The translations under genes and the position numbers were made by a program. Shown piece by piece: positions 11,753 to 23,266 of a stretch of DNA of 64,000 bases (position 1 is its first letter; each line of letters begins with the position of its first letter). The notes below the pieces were generated by a model that ran no database searches, was not told the DNA's origin, and was given only the letters and a program-made list of their open reading frames with translations. Origin of the DNA: Stictocephala bisonia (lineage: Eukaryota; Arthropoda; Insecta; Hemiptera; Membracidae); assembly GCA_035578905.1 (NCBI GenBank), contig JAQJVL010000564.1, positions 186,001-250,000 of the forward strand, given 5' to 3'.

Positions 11753-12700
11753 CTCATCCTTCTCCTTAACCACATTTATATTATTTCTAGTATTCTGATT
11801 TCTTCTTCCCTTATTGTGGATGTTTACGCTCCATATAACTTCACACTATAGTGATAACAGTTTACTAATTAAGTTGTATCTCTTGTTCCACTGGTATACA
11901 CCATTATCACCTTTTCTTTTTAAATCCTCTCTTTGTTAATGCTATTTTATTAATAATTTATTTCGGCAATAGACTGTCTTTTTTAACCATCTTCTCAATA
12001 TTTGAATTTTTATAACCGTTACATTAAAAATAAACAAATAAGGAATAATTATCCACAACTAATAAAATACAAGAAATTTTTGTAATATCGATTACCTTAA
12101 TAATTTTTATCAAACAAAATGAATCGGCAGTGCGTAACTCTCCATTAGTACAGTTAATGGTGTTATGGTGTTTCTTGAGGTTTTCAAGCGCCATACATAT
12201 GAATGGCTTGTAACATCGCCGCAGAATACTGGTGCAGTTTACACGTATACATAGGTGAAAGAATTTAATTACACTTGTCGTAGCAGCCTAGAATAAATGC
12301 CTTTCAGCTGCTTCGACGTTTATAATGAAGGTACAGTAAACCTTTACGACATAATAATTACGAGCATTATTAATAGAAAGACAGAAAAGTGTGTGAAAGC
12401 ATTGTCCGTGAAAGCTGGCTAACAGTTTTGAATAGTGAGTAAATTGTATAAGAAAATAATATGTAAAAGTAAGAAATGCTTTACTGAAACTGATTTAAGT
12501 AAAATTAAAAACTGTTCTGTATAATTTTCACTTCATAAAAATACCGAAATGAAAAGTGTAACTCGTTTTTTCCATCCCATTCTCTAAAATAAAGTTAAAT
12601 AAAATATTGAAACCGTTAATAATAATAAAATGTATGACTATAACTTACATTAAAGTACTACAAATGGACATTTATTTAGACGTCCTCATTACGTTTAGGC
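11753..12700. other. Unassigned AT-rich spacer
   Basis: No coding potential, tandem repeat or element terminus is recognised in this stretch. Confidence 0.5.
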
Positions 12701-12729
12701 ATTATTTTCAACGTTACGGTTGAATTAGA

Positions 12730-13320
12730 GCATAGTTTTGATTGTTCTTGATGAATCCCATAGCATAAGTTTTTGTTCTTGATGGAATCAATAGATTAAA
12801 TCAATTTTTCAGATTGTTATTACGGACCCCGTAGCATTAGGTTTGATTTAGATCTTTCTTGATGACTTCCATAACTTAAATCCACCTTCCAGATTGTTCT
12901 TGATGGCAGAATGGGGGGGAGGCTTGTGTTCGTAGGTTGGGTGGAACACCATGAGCCATGTGTGCTCGGTGGGTGGGACTGGAGCAACGTGAGCTCTACT
13001 AGTAGGTGTCCATTGGGTGAGTAAGTGGACACCATGAGCCCTGTGTGCCCGGTTGATGGGTTAGCACTTTGAGCCTTGGTTAGGTCGAGATTGTTCTTGA
13101 TGGATTTCATAGCTTAAGTCCATATCTTCGTTATTATTGATGGACTCCATAGGTTCTTGTTGGAACATACGTGGTTTGGTTTAGATTGCTCTTGATGGAT
13201 TCCATAGCATAAGGCCATCTTTCAGTTATTCTTGATGGATCCCATAGGTTCTTGATAGAGCATAAGGTTTGGTTTAGGTTGTTCTTGACGAATCCCATAT
13301 CTTAAATCCATTTTCACTTT
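12730..13320. repeat. Degenerate tandem repeat (cttgatggattccatag family)
   Basis: About ten diverged copies of a core resembling gttcttgatggattccatag recur every 40-90 bp, interspersed with ggtttggtttag and aaatccatctttcag blocks. Between 12900 and 13080 a GC-richer segment has its own repeated motif (accatgagcc...tgtgtgc). Open frames across it are by-products of the repeats. Confidence 0.7.
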
Positions 13321-13474
13321 GTGCTACGTGAACACTGTAGTTTATATTACACTAACTTAATAAAAAACGAGATCGCAGATATTGAGAATTGATTTCTTTA
13401 TTTGCATTGACGATGACATGTATTGTCGACTTTGGAATCTTTACAACTGGGCCACTATCAACAACACATTGTTA

Positions 13475-13487
13475 ACATATATATATA

Positions 13488-13584
<97 letters not shown>

Positions 13585-13605
13585 TTATTTATATATATAA
13601 GCTGG
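13475..13605. repeat. (TA)n microsatellite with TTTA and CA interruptions
   Basis: A long TA tract with mirrored ttatttat blocks at both ends and a short acacacac centre, so the tract is itself nearly palindromic. Confidence 0.95.
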
Positions 13606-13619
13606 GCATTTGTGTAGTG

Positions 13620-16195
13620 ATACTGACTTTGTAAGCAATGATCAATACTTAACTATCATAGGATAAAATATGATAATTCAGTTTTAAGGATAACGCAAAG
13701 AAGAATAAAATATTTGACGAAATCCAATTCTGTGCAACGTATCCTTTTGTTTAATGTACCAAAAGTGTATTACACAATTGGATTTTCTCGGTTTGGTTGT
13801 ACTGTATGTATTTATAGTGCCTTTAAAAATTGAGTGCACGTTATATTTGATGTGATAGTTTGCCTTGCTCCAATGAGTACGCTTTGAGACGTTCTGCAGT
13901 TTAATTCTATGAATTTTGTCGATGTAGAAGATGTTCACCGTGTACTACAGCAATTCCTAGCTATTCTTATCTAGGAAAGACCTCTCCCTTGTTCTTAAAT
14001 ATTGTTTTCTCTGTATAGTTTTGTACAATACCACCAAACCTGGATCCTGGCAGGAGTATTCCCTCTTCATCTATTACTTAGATAATCTGCTGACGTAGTA
14101 AAACTCATGAACAGCAACCGCTCACTCTAGGTATTTGCCAAAAACATAGAGTTCAGCACGGTCAGTGGAGTTATGGTCTGTCACAGGGTTGAAGTAGTTC
14201 ATAGAATCCCTAATCCAGAAGTGACTCTGTAACATGACAGTCACTTTGATGATGTAAAACTGTCATCAATAGAGAAACGGTCAAATTTGCAGTGGTACCG
14301 TCTCGTTATGGGCAATTCTACGTCCGTATGGCAATTTAAAGTACATCATAGTTACGCTTTTTAACTTTTCTTCCAGTAAGCCTTTTCACTTATCAGTAAA
14401 GAGGAGAGAGACGCTAAATCTCGGTTTCATCGACAATCGATCACCAGCTATGACTCATAGAGTTTGAAAGCTTATACCAAATTTTCCATCTATATTATTA
14501 TTAGTTAGAAAATTGAGACAGCAATCTGAAACCAAATTATTTTTAATTAATATTTTTATTCTCGCTAACAATAAATATTCTCTGAAATAACTTCAGAATT
14601 GTTGCAATTATTCCAACCCAAAACTGCATCGTCAAACAAAAAGCTTGCTGGCTAATACCAATACATTTTAAAGAAAATGAGGTTCTTGCTGCAATAACCA
14701 GTGACGAACTTGGCTATGCAAACATAATAGACAATTAAAATAATCACATAATATAAGTAAGCAGACAGGTCACATTTTCTTCATCGCCGCAGGACTTTAT
14801 CTCCAGACAATCACATTTAGGCAATCGTCTACCTTTGTGTTCTAAACCATGTCAAATATGGAAGACAATGAGGCCCAGTCACGTTGATCAAGAGGCGAAC
14901 CTCGTCTCATTGCCACCAAGGCTACCTATAAACAATTCACGTATTGAACCTAATGAGTCATCAGTCAACCACATCACGATCTGTGATGGCAGAAGCACCC
15001 TAAGTAGCGCCACCAGAACAAACACTTCACTGGACTTTGCAACATATTACTGGTAGTCACAAAAATACTCCAAAATAAGCGAAATATTTTTAAATAAGTT
15101 TTTAAATTACGTCAAATTATGAAAGTTTAATTTGATTATGAGTATGGTACTTCTCAGACGGAAGTTTGAGGTGCTTCATCGCCGTATTCATCGTTTGACC
15201 TCTCCGCATGATGGAAACATTGTGGAGGAACGCGCGCACTTCTGGTTGTTTGAAACGAATCTCCATATTGCGCATTAATACAAAGACATGCATCAAGCCT
15301 CCAGTTCTCTGATGAATCCAGACTGGAATGGAATGGCTGGATCTCGAAAGGAAGAACGTAACTAAGTATGTGCGTTGCGGCCGTCTCCTTCCTTGCTCTT
15401 CATAACGACCATCTCTAGAGTCATGCCATAAATGTTCCCTTTAATAATACAATATTTATTCAATATTTGCGCAGTACTGATTTGGTATTAATATTATACT
15501 TGGTTTACTGAATTTTGGACACCAGGTGCCAACAAATCTATTTGTAATCCATTTATAAAATGGATTAAAAAAAAAAATATTTCTTCTCCAGAGGCCTTCA
15601 AGTAAAGGGGTAATTTGTTTTTGACACAACAAGCAACTACTACTGTATGAGGCCTCACTAACACAGAGAAAGTGTACCCTACTAGCAGACTCATAGATGG
15701 TAGAGCGTAAGCAAAAACAACAGCCAGCTCAGATCACTCTGAGTTCCAATAACTGTTTTATAAAAGCCGCTTTTAATCTGAGCGTTGACACTCACTCACG
15801 ACAACTTACTCAATAAATCACTCACTATTCATTTACCTCACTCAGTTGCAAATTTTAGATGTTCTTTTCTGAATCAAAATATATATGTAAGAATACAGCG
15901 TAGAATCGCTGTTGAAAGACTGTTCGGACAAATATTCCATTGTTGCAATGAAACTAACATACTCTTATATGTAATTCAGTATATCCTAGTTTATCTATAA
16001 ATCACATCGTCAATAGACGTTTTCAGTTTAACTTATATACTTATAAGTCTATATTAACAAATCTAAGAAATATACTTCAAGTCTTCTATGAAACTTTAGT
16101 GAAATCTAAACTTTTAATCTTTTAATATTATTGCATTATACATGTAAAGCTCAGTTGCACATGACCAAAGCAAAAATTAAAATATTTAGAAATCA
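13620..16195. other. Unassigned spacer
   Basis: AT-rich DNA with a moderately GC-richer patch at 15130-15420. Short open frames occur at 14835-15056 and elsewhere, but none shows a recognisable domain. No repeat array or element terminus is seen. Confidence 0.4.
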
Positions 16196-16363
16196 TACAT
16201 TTTATTAAACAAGTGTAGTAATGACTCGCCCAACAAAACAAGTAAAGTGGTAATGACCCGCCTATCCTCATGCCCATACATGTACGTGGTAATGAATATT
16301 CTTGTAATAATTTATACAAGAAAAATCGAAAAGGCTTTTCATGGAATATCTACTTGAAGCTAA

Positions 16364-16565
16364 TCAGGGACTCAATATACTCGTGACAAATTTGAGCACA
16401 TCTTGCGAAAGACTTGAAACCTCAAATATATGGGGTCGTTGAGGAACAAAAGCTCCGGTTCGTTTGGCCTCTAATTGTTGCCGATCACCCGTGAAATAGT
16501 ATAATTCATTGTTCGTTTCGCCAGACTTGTCGTGCCGACCTATAACTCCAGTCCCTTTATCTCGT
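16364..16565 (-). other. Candidate terminal exon of an unknown gene
   Basis: On the minus strand an acceptor-like tattcttgtcag ends at 16566, followed by a 66-codon open frame to a TGA at 16364. The peptide is mixed in composition, with segments such as NNELYYFTGDRQQLEAK and GAFVPQRPHIFEVSSL. It looks more protein-like than its AT-rich surroundings. AATAAA lies 158 bases past the stop (16201-16206). The frame stays open further upstream to 16654, so the exon start is uncertain. I do not recognise the protein, and a transposon fragment or chance ORF remains possible. Confidence 0.3.
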
Positions 16566-16654
16566 CTGACAAGAATACCTCGCATATGGTGTATTGTAAC
16601 GTGAACATTAGACAATAGAACACTGTAATGTGGACTTTCAGTCCACAGGCACAA

Positions 16655-17430
16655 AAACTACTAAACAGGTAAACTTTGAAAAGCGCGGTACCGGATTACG
16701 TGTGATACTATCTTAAAAATATGTTATTGATGATTATGAAAACTGAAGGTCTAATTTACATTTTGTTCTGCTTATTTATTTATTTTGTATTATTTTAATT
16801 GTACCATGTGACTGCTGTTGAAAAAATAATATTTAGCAGATATGTTTTAATCATTATGAGATTTACTTTAAATATGTATAACCATACGTATGCCTCTTTT
16901 TTGTGTACATTACACTATTAAACTTATCTTGAGAGACAATGTTGAAATTATGAAAATTACTAAGAATGATTTACAACTCCACATAAAACTCATGTTAGCT
17001 TCTCTACGACACTCTCCTCCTTTCTCAAGTCAGGTTCAGGAATGTAGTTTATCTAGAAAATTCTTTATTCTACCGGCGAAGGCTTTAGTAATGCAGTCCG
17101 ACAACTTTCTTGCTTGGAAGTGCTAGTAGAGGATTGTTTTCTCTGTGGAGAGTGTTTGTCCAAGACATTTTTAATGTTGTTAAAGGCAGTGTAATAGTAC
17201 GATCAAACGCTTAGGCTTAGAGGGTGTGAGTTGATCTACGGATTATATTAAACCCATCTGAAATGTACAGTTTAATATAATATTCCTTGTAACTGATAGT
17301 CTAATAGAACATCACCCAGAGCACTTAGTTCGGTAATTTTTTTTTAGTATGGTAACATCATAATTAAAGTACATTTTCTTAATAAACAAATGTCTTAAAG
17401 GACATATTCAATGTAAATAGTTATTAACTT
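16655..17430. other. Unassigned AT-rich spacer
   Basis: Nothing recognisable is seen here. Confidence 0.4.
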
Positions 17431-17436
17431 CAAAAT

Positions 17437-17602
17437 TATGACTGAGGCACGTTGTTATACGGACAAAATTATGACTGAGGCACGTTGTTATACGGACAAA
17501 ATTATGACTGAGGCACGTTGTTATACGGAAAAGATTATGACTGAGGCACGTTGTTATACGGACAAAATTATGACTGAGGCACGTTGTTATACGGACAAGA
17601 TT
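17437..17602. repeat. 33-bp tandem repeat, 5 copies
   Basis: The unit attatgactgaggcacgttg plus ttatacggacaaa is repeated five times, almost perfectly. Because 33 is a multiple of three it creates an artificial open frame repeating MTEARCYTDKI. Confidence 0.95.
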
Positions 17603-19975
17603 ATTTTAATTACTCTTGTTTAGAGGTTAGTTACCTTTAAGTAAATTGTAAGACTGTACTTCACCAAGACAAATATAATTTTAGACAAGGTAAACCTCTA
17701 AAAGAGACAAATATTCATCGCTGTCCATTTTTTATTCATTACATATTTTCTTAAGCATCCACATTTGAGTGCGTAAATCTTAAAAGGTTTAGTAGGCCTA
17801 ATTAGTTCAGAAGTAATCAAATGTTATCATGTAAAAAAAGAAATATTAGGATGATTAAAACCTGGTTAAAAATAAAGATCTATAGTTCAAATCCACCCTA
17901 AATGTGTGCTAAGTAAATGTTGGCTCGTGAGTTGTATTCTTTCGTATGCGGTATTCTTCTAAATCTCGTTCTTCAATCACTCGCCAATAATTAATAGCCC
18001 ATTCAGGCAATCAATGGTTTTACTCTCTCAAGGAAATTGTGATTGGGTTCTGAATGCTCGATCGTGATTAATCGGCGAGAAAGAATGTTAGTATTCTCCC
18101 AGCAGTGGGCCGGTCCCTTACGATATGACTCATAAGCGGTTCATTAACGAGTGGGAAAGCTGAGTTTGTTTCCCCGTCCCAAGCACCTAATTTACTCACA
18201 ATGCCGGGACTTTCTCCTTAGTTCATCTTCCCGCCACATAATGCCACAGGAGCTGATCGTCGTGTCGCCTTCCGGAGAAACGAATTTGGAAGTTCTCTTT
18301 GCAACAAGTTAACTCTCTTTTTTAAATTTATTACAAGAACAAAATAAACTGAACAGTGGTTGAAAACTATTTAAGGGTGTTCGTCCAGGCGCCCAGTTTA
18401 GCGCTCTAAGGAATTTTGTTCTAAATTGTATTGCAACTGCCGATATAAAAAGTATTAAGATATAACAGTAGTAATAATTCTGACTCACAAACGAACAAGC
18501 AATGTATTCCCCTTCCCTCTCACCCCTCATAGCCCCCGCCTTCTCCGCCCTCAAATTTGACAGATGGGCATAACTCCCACATTTATAGTAAACTCTAGCA
18601 ATCAATTTTAGATACATATATTATTAATCTACTTTTTAGCCAAAGATGACTGTACAAATTTCGACTCAAAATTTGAACAACATCATTGATAGAAAAATAA
18701 TTGGTAACACTTTTTTTTAGATTTACTATAAACTAAGTTGATTAGTACCTTTTATCCACTACATTCTTAAAGTGTTAATAAATTATATCACATGGTTTGT
18801 TCATTAGTTATGCACCAAAAAGGCCAAATTAGTCACTTTGGGCAGTCATATCTCCATAAAGAAAATTGTTAGAATTTTTCCCGTAACACATATTTTACTT
18901 ATATACTAACAAAGTATATAAGTAATGGATACTAAAAATTTTATTTAACAAATTTTCAAAAATAATTTTCGATCAAACCCACTTAAACCTATTACAAAAC
19001 ATTTCCAGCCAGTTGTATAATATGGTTCTAGTAGCCTAAATTACCTAAAATAGTAGTCCAATTCTTAAGTTGTATAATTTATGTGTTTTTTGTACTATGA
19101 CCGGTGTGAAAAAAAGGGGAAACGTAGTTGAAACATTGTCAAGTATTGCAAAACGACTCGGTTTACTGCCTGTAAAACGATCGAGTTGGAAATGGTTATT
19201 GCAAGCAGACCTATTGGACAACAACGGGCTGTCAATTGGTAATCAGCCAGAGCTAGGTAATGTTGCTCTACGTAAGACACTTAATTACTGATTAAATAGC
19301 TACAAAATTAAATTGTATCCATTCTCTTGTTTTATTTTTAGATAATTCATGAATTAAAAAAAAATAACTTATGCTAAGTGAAAGGTAGACAAAGTCATTT
19401 TAGTTTCACCAAGTTTTACACTCATTATTGGAAAAATAATCATACTGAAAAATCTGATAACTTGTTTCTCCCTATGTATATTAGAAGTTAGAAATTAGAA
19501 TTGCTGATGGAAAGTAACCAAGAACCAAATTTTATCAACATAATTTCCTTACGATAGTTTTTGGTATTTATTATAAATCTATTTGATAGTTGTGACGACA
19601 GTTCCCAGTATCGACCACTGTTCACGGCAGCTATGAAATCCTCCTACCGTCGGTCCATCTGGTTTTTTGTGCTGGTTCCCAGTCGGTCGATGCACCAGGA
19701 ATGTGGCCAGCCAGGTATATCTCACCTGAAGGATGGACCCTAATCACGAATTCCTTCATGGCCCCCACCTGCTGATTGGACTGAGGTGGATGATACACTG
19801 CGTCACTGTCTTATAGTCTACTGCTTATTATGAATAATTGTCAGTGATTTAACCCCCCCCCCCTTTTAATAGTTTATTTTCAACATTATTATAGCTCTAT
19901 CTCTTTTAATCATGGAAATCTGTCCAAACAAAACACAAATATTTGTTGTACATATCCATGAAGGAATATATAGAA
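17603..19975. other. Unassigned spacer with a small hairpin and weak exon-like patches
   Basis: A perfect 11-base hairpin (acttatatact / agtatataagt) lies near 18898-18924. A GC-richer block at 18000-18300 holds a 38-codon minus-strand frame ending at a gtgagt donor-like site near 18195, but no convincing acceptor. The block at 19590-19800 is GC-richer and unrecognised. A run of C lies at 19853-19863. Confidence 0.35.
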
Positions 19976-20519
19976 ACTAGCTGTACCCACCCATTTCACC
20001 GGCCATAATACTGACTGATTAGATAATCGAAACGTGCAGCAACCTTTCATTTTACACTGTATCCAATTTAGAACAGCTGATGTTATGTATAATATAGTAC
20101 TACTGTACTCAATTATTTTTAATTTTAAAAGTTTAGCCTGCCATAATTTTATTCAATTTGTTTTTATTTAACAGCTGTCAGTCAAATAAAGCAATCTATT
20201 AATATAGCTACATAAGAATACCATGGGAATTTGGAGGCCAGTGGAACAGAGTCCTGAGATCAAAGAGAAAAATCATCTCTTAGTAATAGTAGTAGGAGCC
20301 AAGATAAACCTATGTACAAAATTTTAAGTCAATTGGACGAATAGGTTTAGAGAAATAAAGATGAGTGCTAAATGGCTTTTATGAAGCCATTTACCACTCA
20401 TTCTTGAATTTGTTGAAGTTTTTTCTTGTATTTTGATGGCAAGTCTTTAAACTGAAAGCTTGCTGCACATTTCGATTATATAATCAAACCCAATTTTATG
20501 ACCGGCGGGTACAGCTAGT
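19976..20519. mobile_element. Non-autonomous inverted-repeat element (actagctgtaccc termini)
   Basis: The left end actagctgtacccacc and the right end ggcgggtacagctagt are complementary. The arms remain similar for about 80 bp, including ataatcgaaacgtgcagcaa on the left and its complement on the right. The centre contains a second hairpin (gtgctaaatggcttttat / atgaagccatttaccac, about 20364-20401). No protein is encoded and no target duplication is obvious. Confidence 0.75.
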
Positions 20520-20892
20520 ATGCCGTATAGATGAAATCACATTTTATATGCGTTAGTTTAGGGTATGCAATGCTGTAAATTGATAATTAAATCCGTTGCC
20601 TTTGTCATGATGTCAAAATAATAATAATAAGAACTAGTGAGTTGTCTTGTCAGTGAAAGCTAGTAGGCTACTGTAGTAGAGTGGTGGTGGTTTAGGATGG
20701 TTGGTTCGGTGGTCTGTCGCCAGAGGTGTATATGTTGCTAGGTTGGTTGCTCTCTGGTGTCTCAAAAGTTAAATTGAGTCTTTCGTATTTGATACGTGTC
20801 TCACAAAAACTGACCTATTATAAAATAGGAGCTTACACACAGCTCGAGACTTTGGTGAGACACGCCTCTGTTCAGCCTTTGCGTGGAATACA

Positions 20893-21235
20893 ATGTTCAA
20901 ACCAAAAACAATCGATGTTCTGGATGAATTATATCAAGATGATTTTCAGTTAACAGATACTTTTTATCAGCTGCTGAGTTCTGGAATATTTGCCCTCTAC
21001 AGCCGTTCCAAATGTGATGTTCTGTTATTAACCTATTGTGAAATACTGTATCCGTTTGTAGCGTATGCAGTCGCAGTCTGGGGCCACGAGACTATAAGGA
21101 CCAGTTTCGTTTTTAAACTTAAGTTACCTTGGGCTACACTAGTATTGTCTAATTTATATCAATAATTGTTTCTATTGACACTATTGTCATTGTCACAGTA
21201 AAGATTTTTTTATTTGATTTGATTTTCATTTGTAT
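20893..21235 (+). pseudogene. LINE reverse transcriptase fragment with 3' tail
   Basis: The frame at 20893-21165 contains LLSSGIFALYSRS, LTYCEILYPFVAYA and AVAVWG. These correspond to the conserved region just C-terminal to the palm of Jockey/CR1-like non-LTR retrotransposons (the Y...P.L.YGi..WG signature). Everything upstream is missing, and the similarity stops abruptly after WGHET, so the copy is 5'-truncated and internally deleted. A short structured segment with gacactattgtcattgtc follows, then a tail of tttgat repeats at about 21205-21230, which fits a LINE 3' end. Confidence 0.65.
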
Positions 21236-21353
21236 CCAGTCAAGGTACGAGTACTACTCATTAACAACTACACCTAAACCAACCGTACCCCAACCAACCA
21301 CGACAATAATGCAAATAGCTTTTTAATTAGCATAATACGTGTTGGTACCTATA

Positions 21354-21574
21354 CAGTACTAGTAAACGTCACACAACACATATTTATTACAATATAAGCA
21401 CACAATGGATATATATATATATATTACAATACAAGTACAAAATGCACAAATATTATGGTTCACCGAAATCGATCACCATAATATTTGTGCATTTTGTACT
21501 TGTATTGTAATATATCTGTGCATTTTGTGCTTATATTGTAATAAATTTGTGTTGTGTGACGTTTACTTGTACTG
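21354..21574. repeat. 221-bp palindromic element
   Basis: The arms start cagtactagtaaacgtc and end gacgtttacttgtactg. They pair over about 100 bp each, with a short TA microsatellite interrupting the left arm at 21408-21425. The centre reads ggttcaccgaaatcgatcacc. Its accgaaatcgat core matches the motif in the Penelope-like direct repeats at 41700 and 43385. There is no coding capacity. Confidence 0.85.
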
Positions 21575-22329
21575 AATAATGCAAACTTCGATTCTACACT
21601 ATCACACCATAACATGAAACCAACAAACATACATTATTGTTGTGTCTAATCAATATGTAACTGTCACCATTTTAACTAATTAAATAGTATAGGAAAAGGA
21701 AAAGAATAAAAAATACAAATTACCTGCTATACTTCTCATAAGTTAAGAAATAAAAATATATAATAAATATAAGCCTAAATTAATACTCCTTACGTATTAA
21801 AAAATATGCACATTTAACGTAAATCTTGTAAAAGTAGGTTTACTACCTACGTGAATGGAAACATTTTTACAATTTTAGTCAAGAAATTGTATATGAAATG
21901 AAAAGTGCTTTATTTATTAAGGCAAAGTTAAGACCGTTAGGTTCTCTCTTACACTTAACCTCAATGACCTTAAATTATGACAACACTTAACCTAAGGCGA
22001 AAATCTTTAGCTATTTTTCTATTGGTAAAGGATGTACACTGAAGGATGAGAACTGTTGAATATTTATGTGTTACACAAACGTAAAAATGTATACAACTGG
22101 CGTTTTACTTTCAATCCGGTAAGCTTCATAGAAAGAAAAATAATAAGAAATGCATAATATGGTTGCAGTGAACTGGTTAGGTTGTTCAATATACTTGACA
22201 AGAGGCGTGGTTCTGTTAGTATCACCGCAGTACACTCACTGGCCTTCACCGATTGAGGCAAATTTTAACAGTAACCCAGACATAATTTGTTCAACATATA
22301 ATTTGAATGATCCCTCGGGCACAGTTGGC
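21575..22329. other. Unassigned AT-rich spacer
   Basis: No array, element end or convincing coding region is seen. Confidence 0.4.
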
Positions 22330-22485
22330 GATTGGCATTAAATTTGTGAATCGAGGTCGCAAGCAAACCGGTAAGATGGACACGTAACGGAGAGCGAGCC
22401 TCGAACCCAAGACCATGAACACTGAGCCCACTACGTAACTGGGGCGGGACCAGACTGGGTAGCACCCATACTGATAAGGTCAGAC
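22330..22485 (-). repeat. tRNA-derived SINE-like sequence
   Basis: The minus strand carries an A-box-like ttacgtagtgggctcag and, at the expected spacing, a B-box-like gggttcgaggc (22398-22408). The block is GC-rich compared with its flanks. It does not fold as a full functional tRNA by eye. SINE identity is inferred from the RNA polymerase III promoter boxes. Confidence 0.45.
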
Positions 22486-22729
22486 TGCGCAGGCACCATT
22501 TACCGAAAGGAACGGAACTAGAGTGGAACTTAAATGTAATTAACTTTCAAATGTTGAAATGTCTGTAATGAATTGAAAAAAAAAAAATAGAATTTCTTTT
22601 ACAGGTAGATAATTTTATTTCCATTGTTTATTTTCTGTCCGAAGCAAATATGGGAAATTAGAATTCAATTAATTTATAAGGTGGCATATTTATCATAACA
22701 TTTTCGTAGTGTTAATTATGATTGATGAT

Positions 22730-22920
22730 TAGAATCTACAGTTTCCGGTGACAACCGCGTCAAGGTACTATCTACAATATTTACAAGATGACCAGACGTT
22801 TCGCCCATACTGTGATGTGGCATCCTCAGTGGTTTCTCTGAGACGGCATCCCGTCTGGTCATCTTGTAAATATTGTAGATAGTACCTTGACGCGGTTGTC
22901 ACCGGAAACTGTAGATTCTA
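22730..22920 (-). mobile_element. Perfect-arm palindrome with Penelope-tail-like loop
   Basis: Arms 22730-22798 and 22852-22920 are exact 69-bp reverse complements starting tagaatctacagtttccgg. Read on the minus strand, the 53-bp loop contains ctgaggatgcc, a spacer, then gggcgaaacg (22798-22829). This is the same CTGANGA...CGAAAC arrangement seen at the 3' end of the Penelope-like element at 29670. Hammerhead-ribozyme motifs are known in terminal repeats of Penelope-like elements, and this loop resembles their core. The perfect arms imply a recent origin or gene conversion. Confidence 0.8.
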
Positions 22921-23190
22921 GTTATGACACCGGCCGCTTAAGCCTAAGTTCTAAGATGATTGATGATCTTTAAAACAATGTTTTTTATTATTTTTAAAAT
23001 TTTAATTACACATGACTATATTATTCGGTGGGAGCTGAAATAGTGATGGAAGAAATAAGAAAGAACTAGTTTATTAGGTCTTCATTTGACTGGTCTGAGT
23101 CGAATTGAGTCCAGAACAAAATGTGAATATACCGAATATACCTTTTTGCCAATAATATGGGGGAAGGGGGGGGGGCAAACAAATACTTAC

Positions 23191-23266
23191 TCATCTATAC
23201 TGTCATCTATGTGGTCACCTACTAATCTGTATACACCTTGATCCATGGTCGGATCTCGAGAGAGAT
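23191..23266 (-). other. Candidate 76-bp internal exon
   Basis: The minus strand has a good acceptor (catttttacag, ending at 23267) and a consensus donor (gatga/gtaagt at 23191). The only frame open throughout begins with a two-base split codon and reads LSRDPTMDQGVYRLVGDH followed by IDDSID. This is unlike random AT-rich translation. It contains an ATG, so a first coding exon starting MDQGVYRLV is also possible. I do not recognise the protein. Confidence 0.35.

Noticed and set aside
13382..13617. Tyrosine/isoleucine-rich frames
   Set aside because: Translation of a TA microsatellite.
17438..17623. MTEARCYTDKI repeat protein
   Set aside because: Produced by five copies of a 33-bp tandem repeat. 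No flanking coding sequence.
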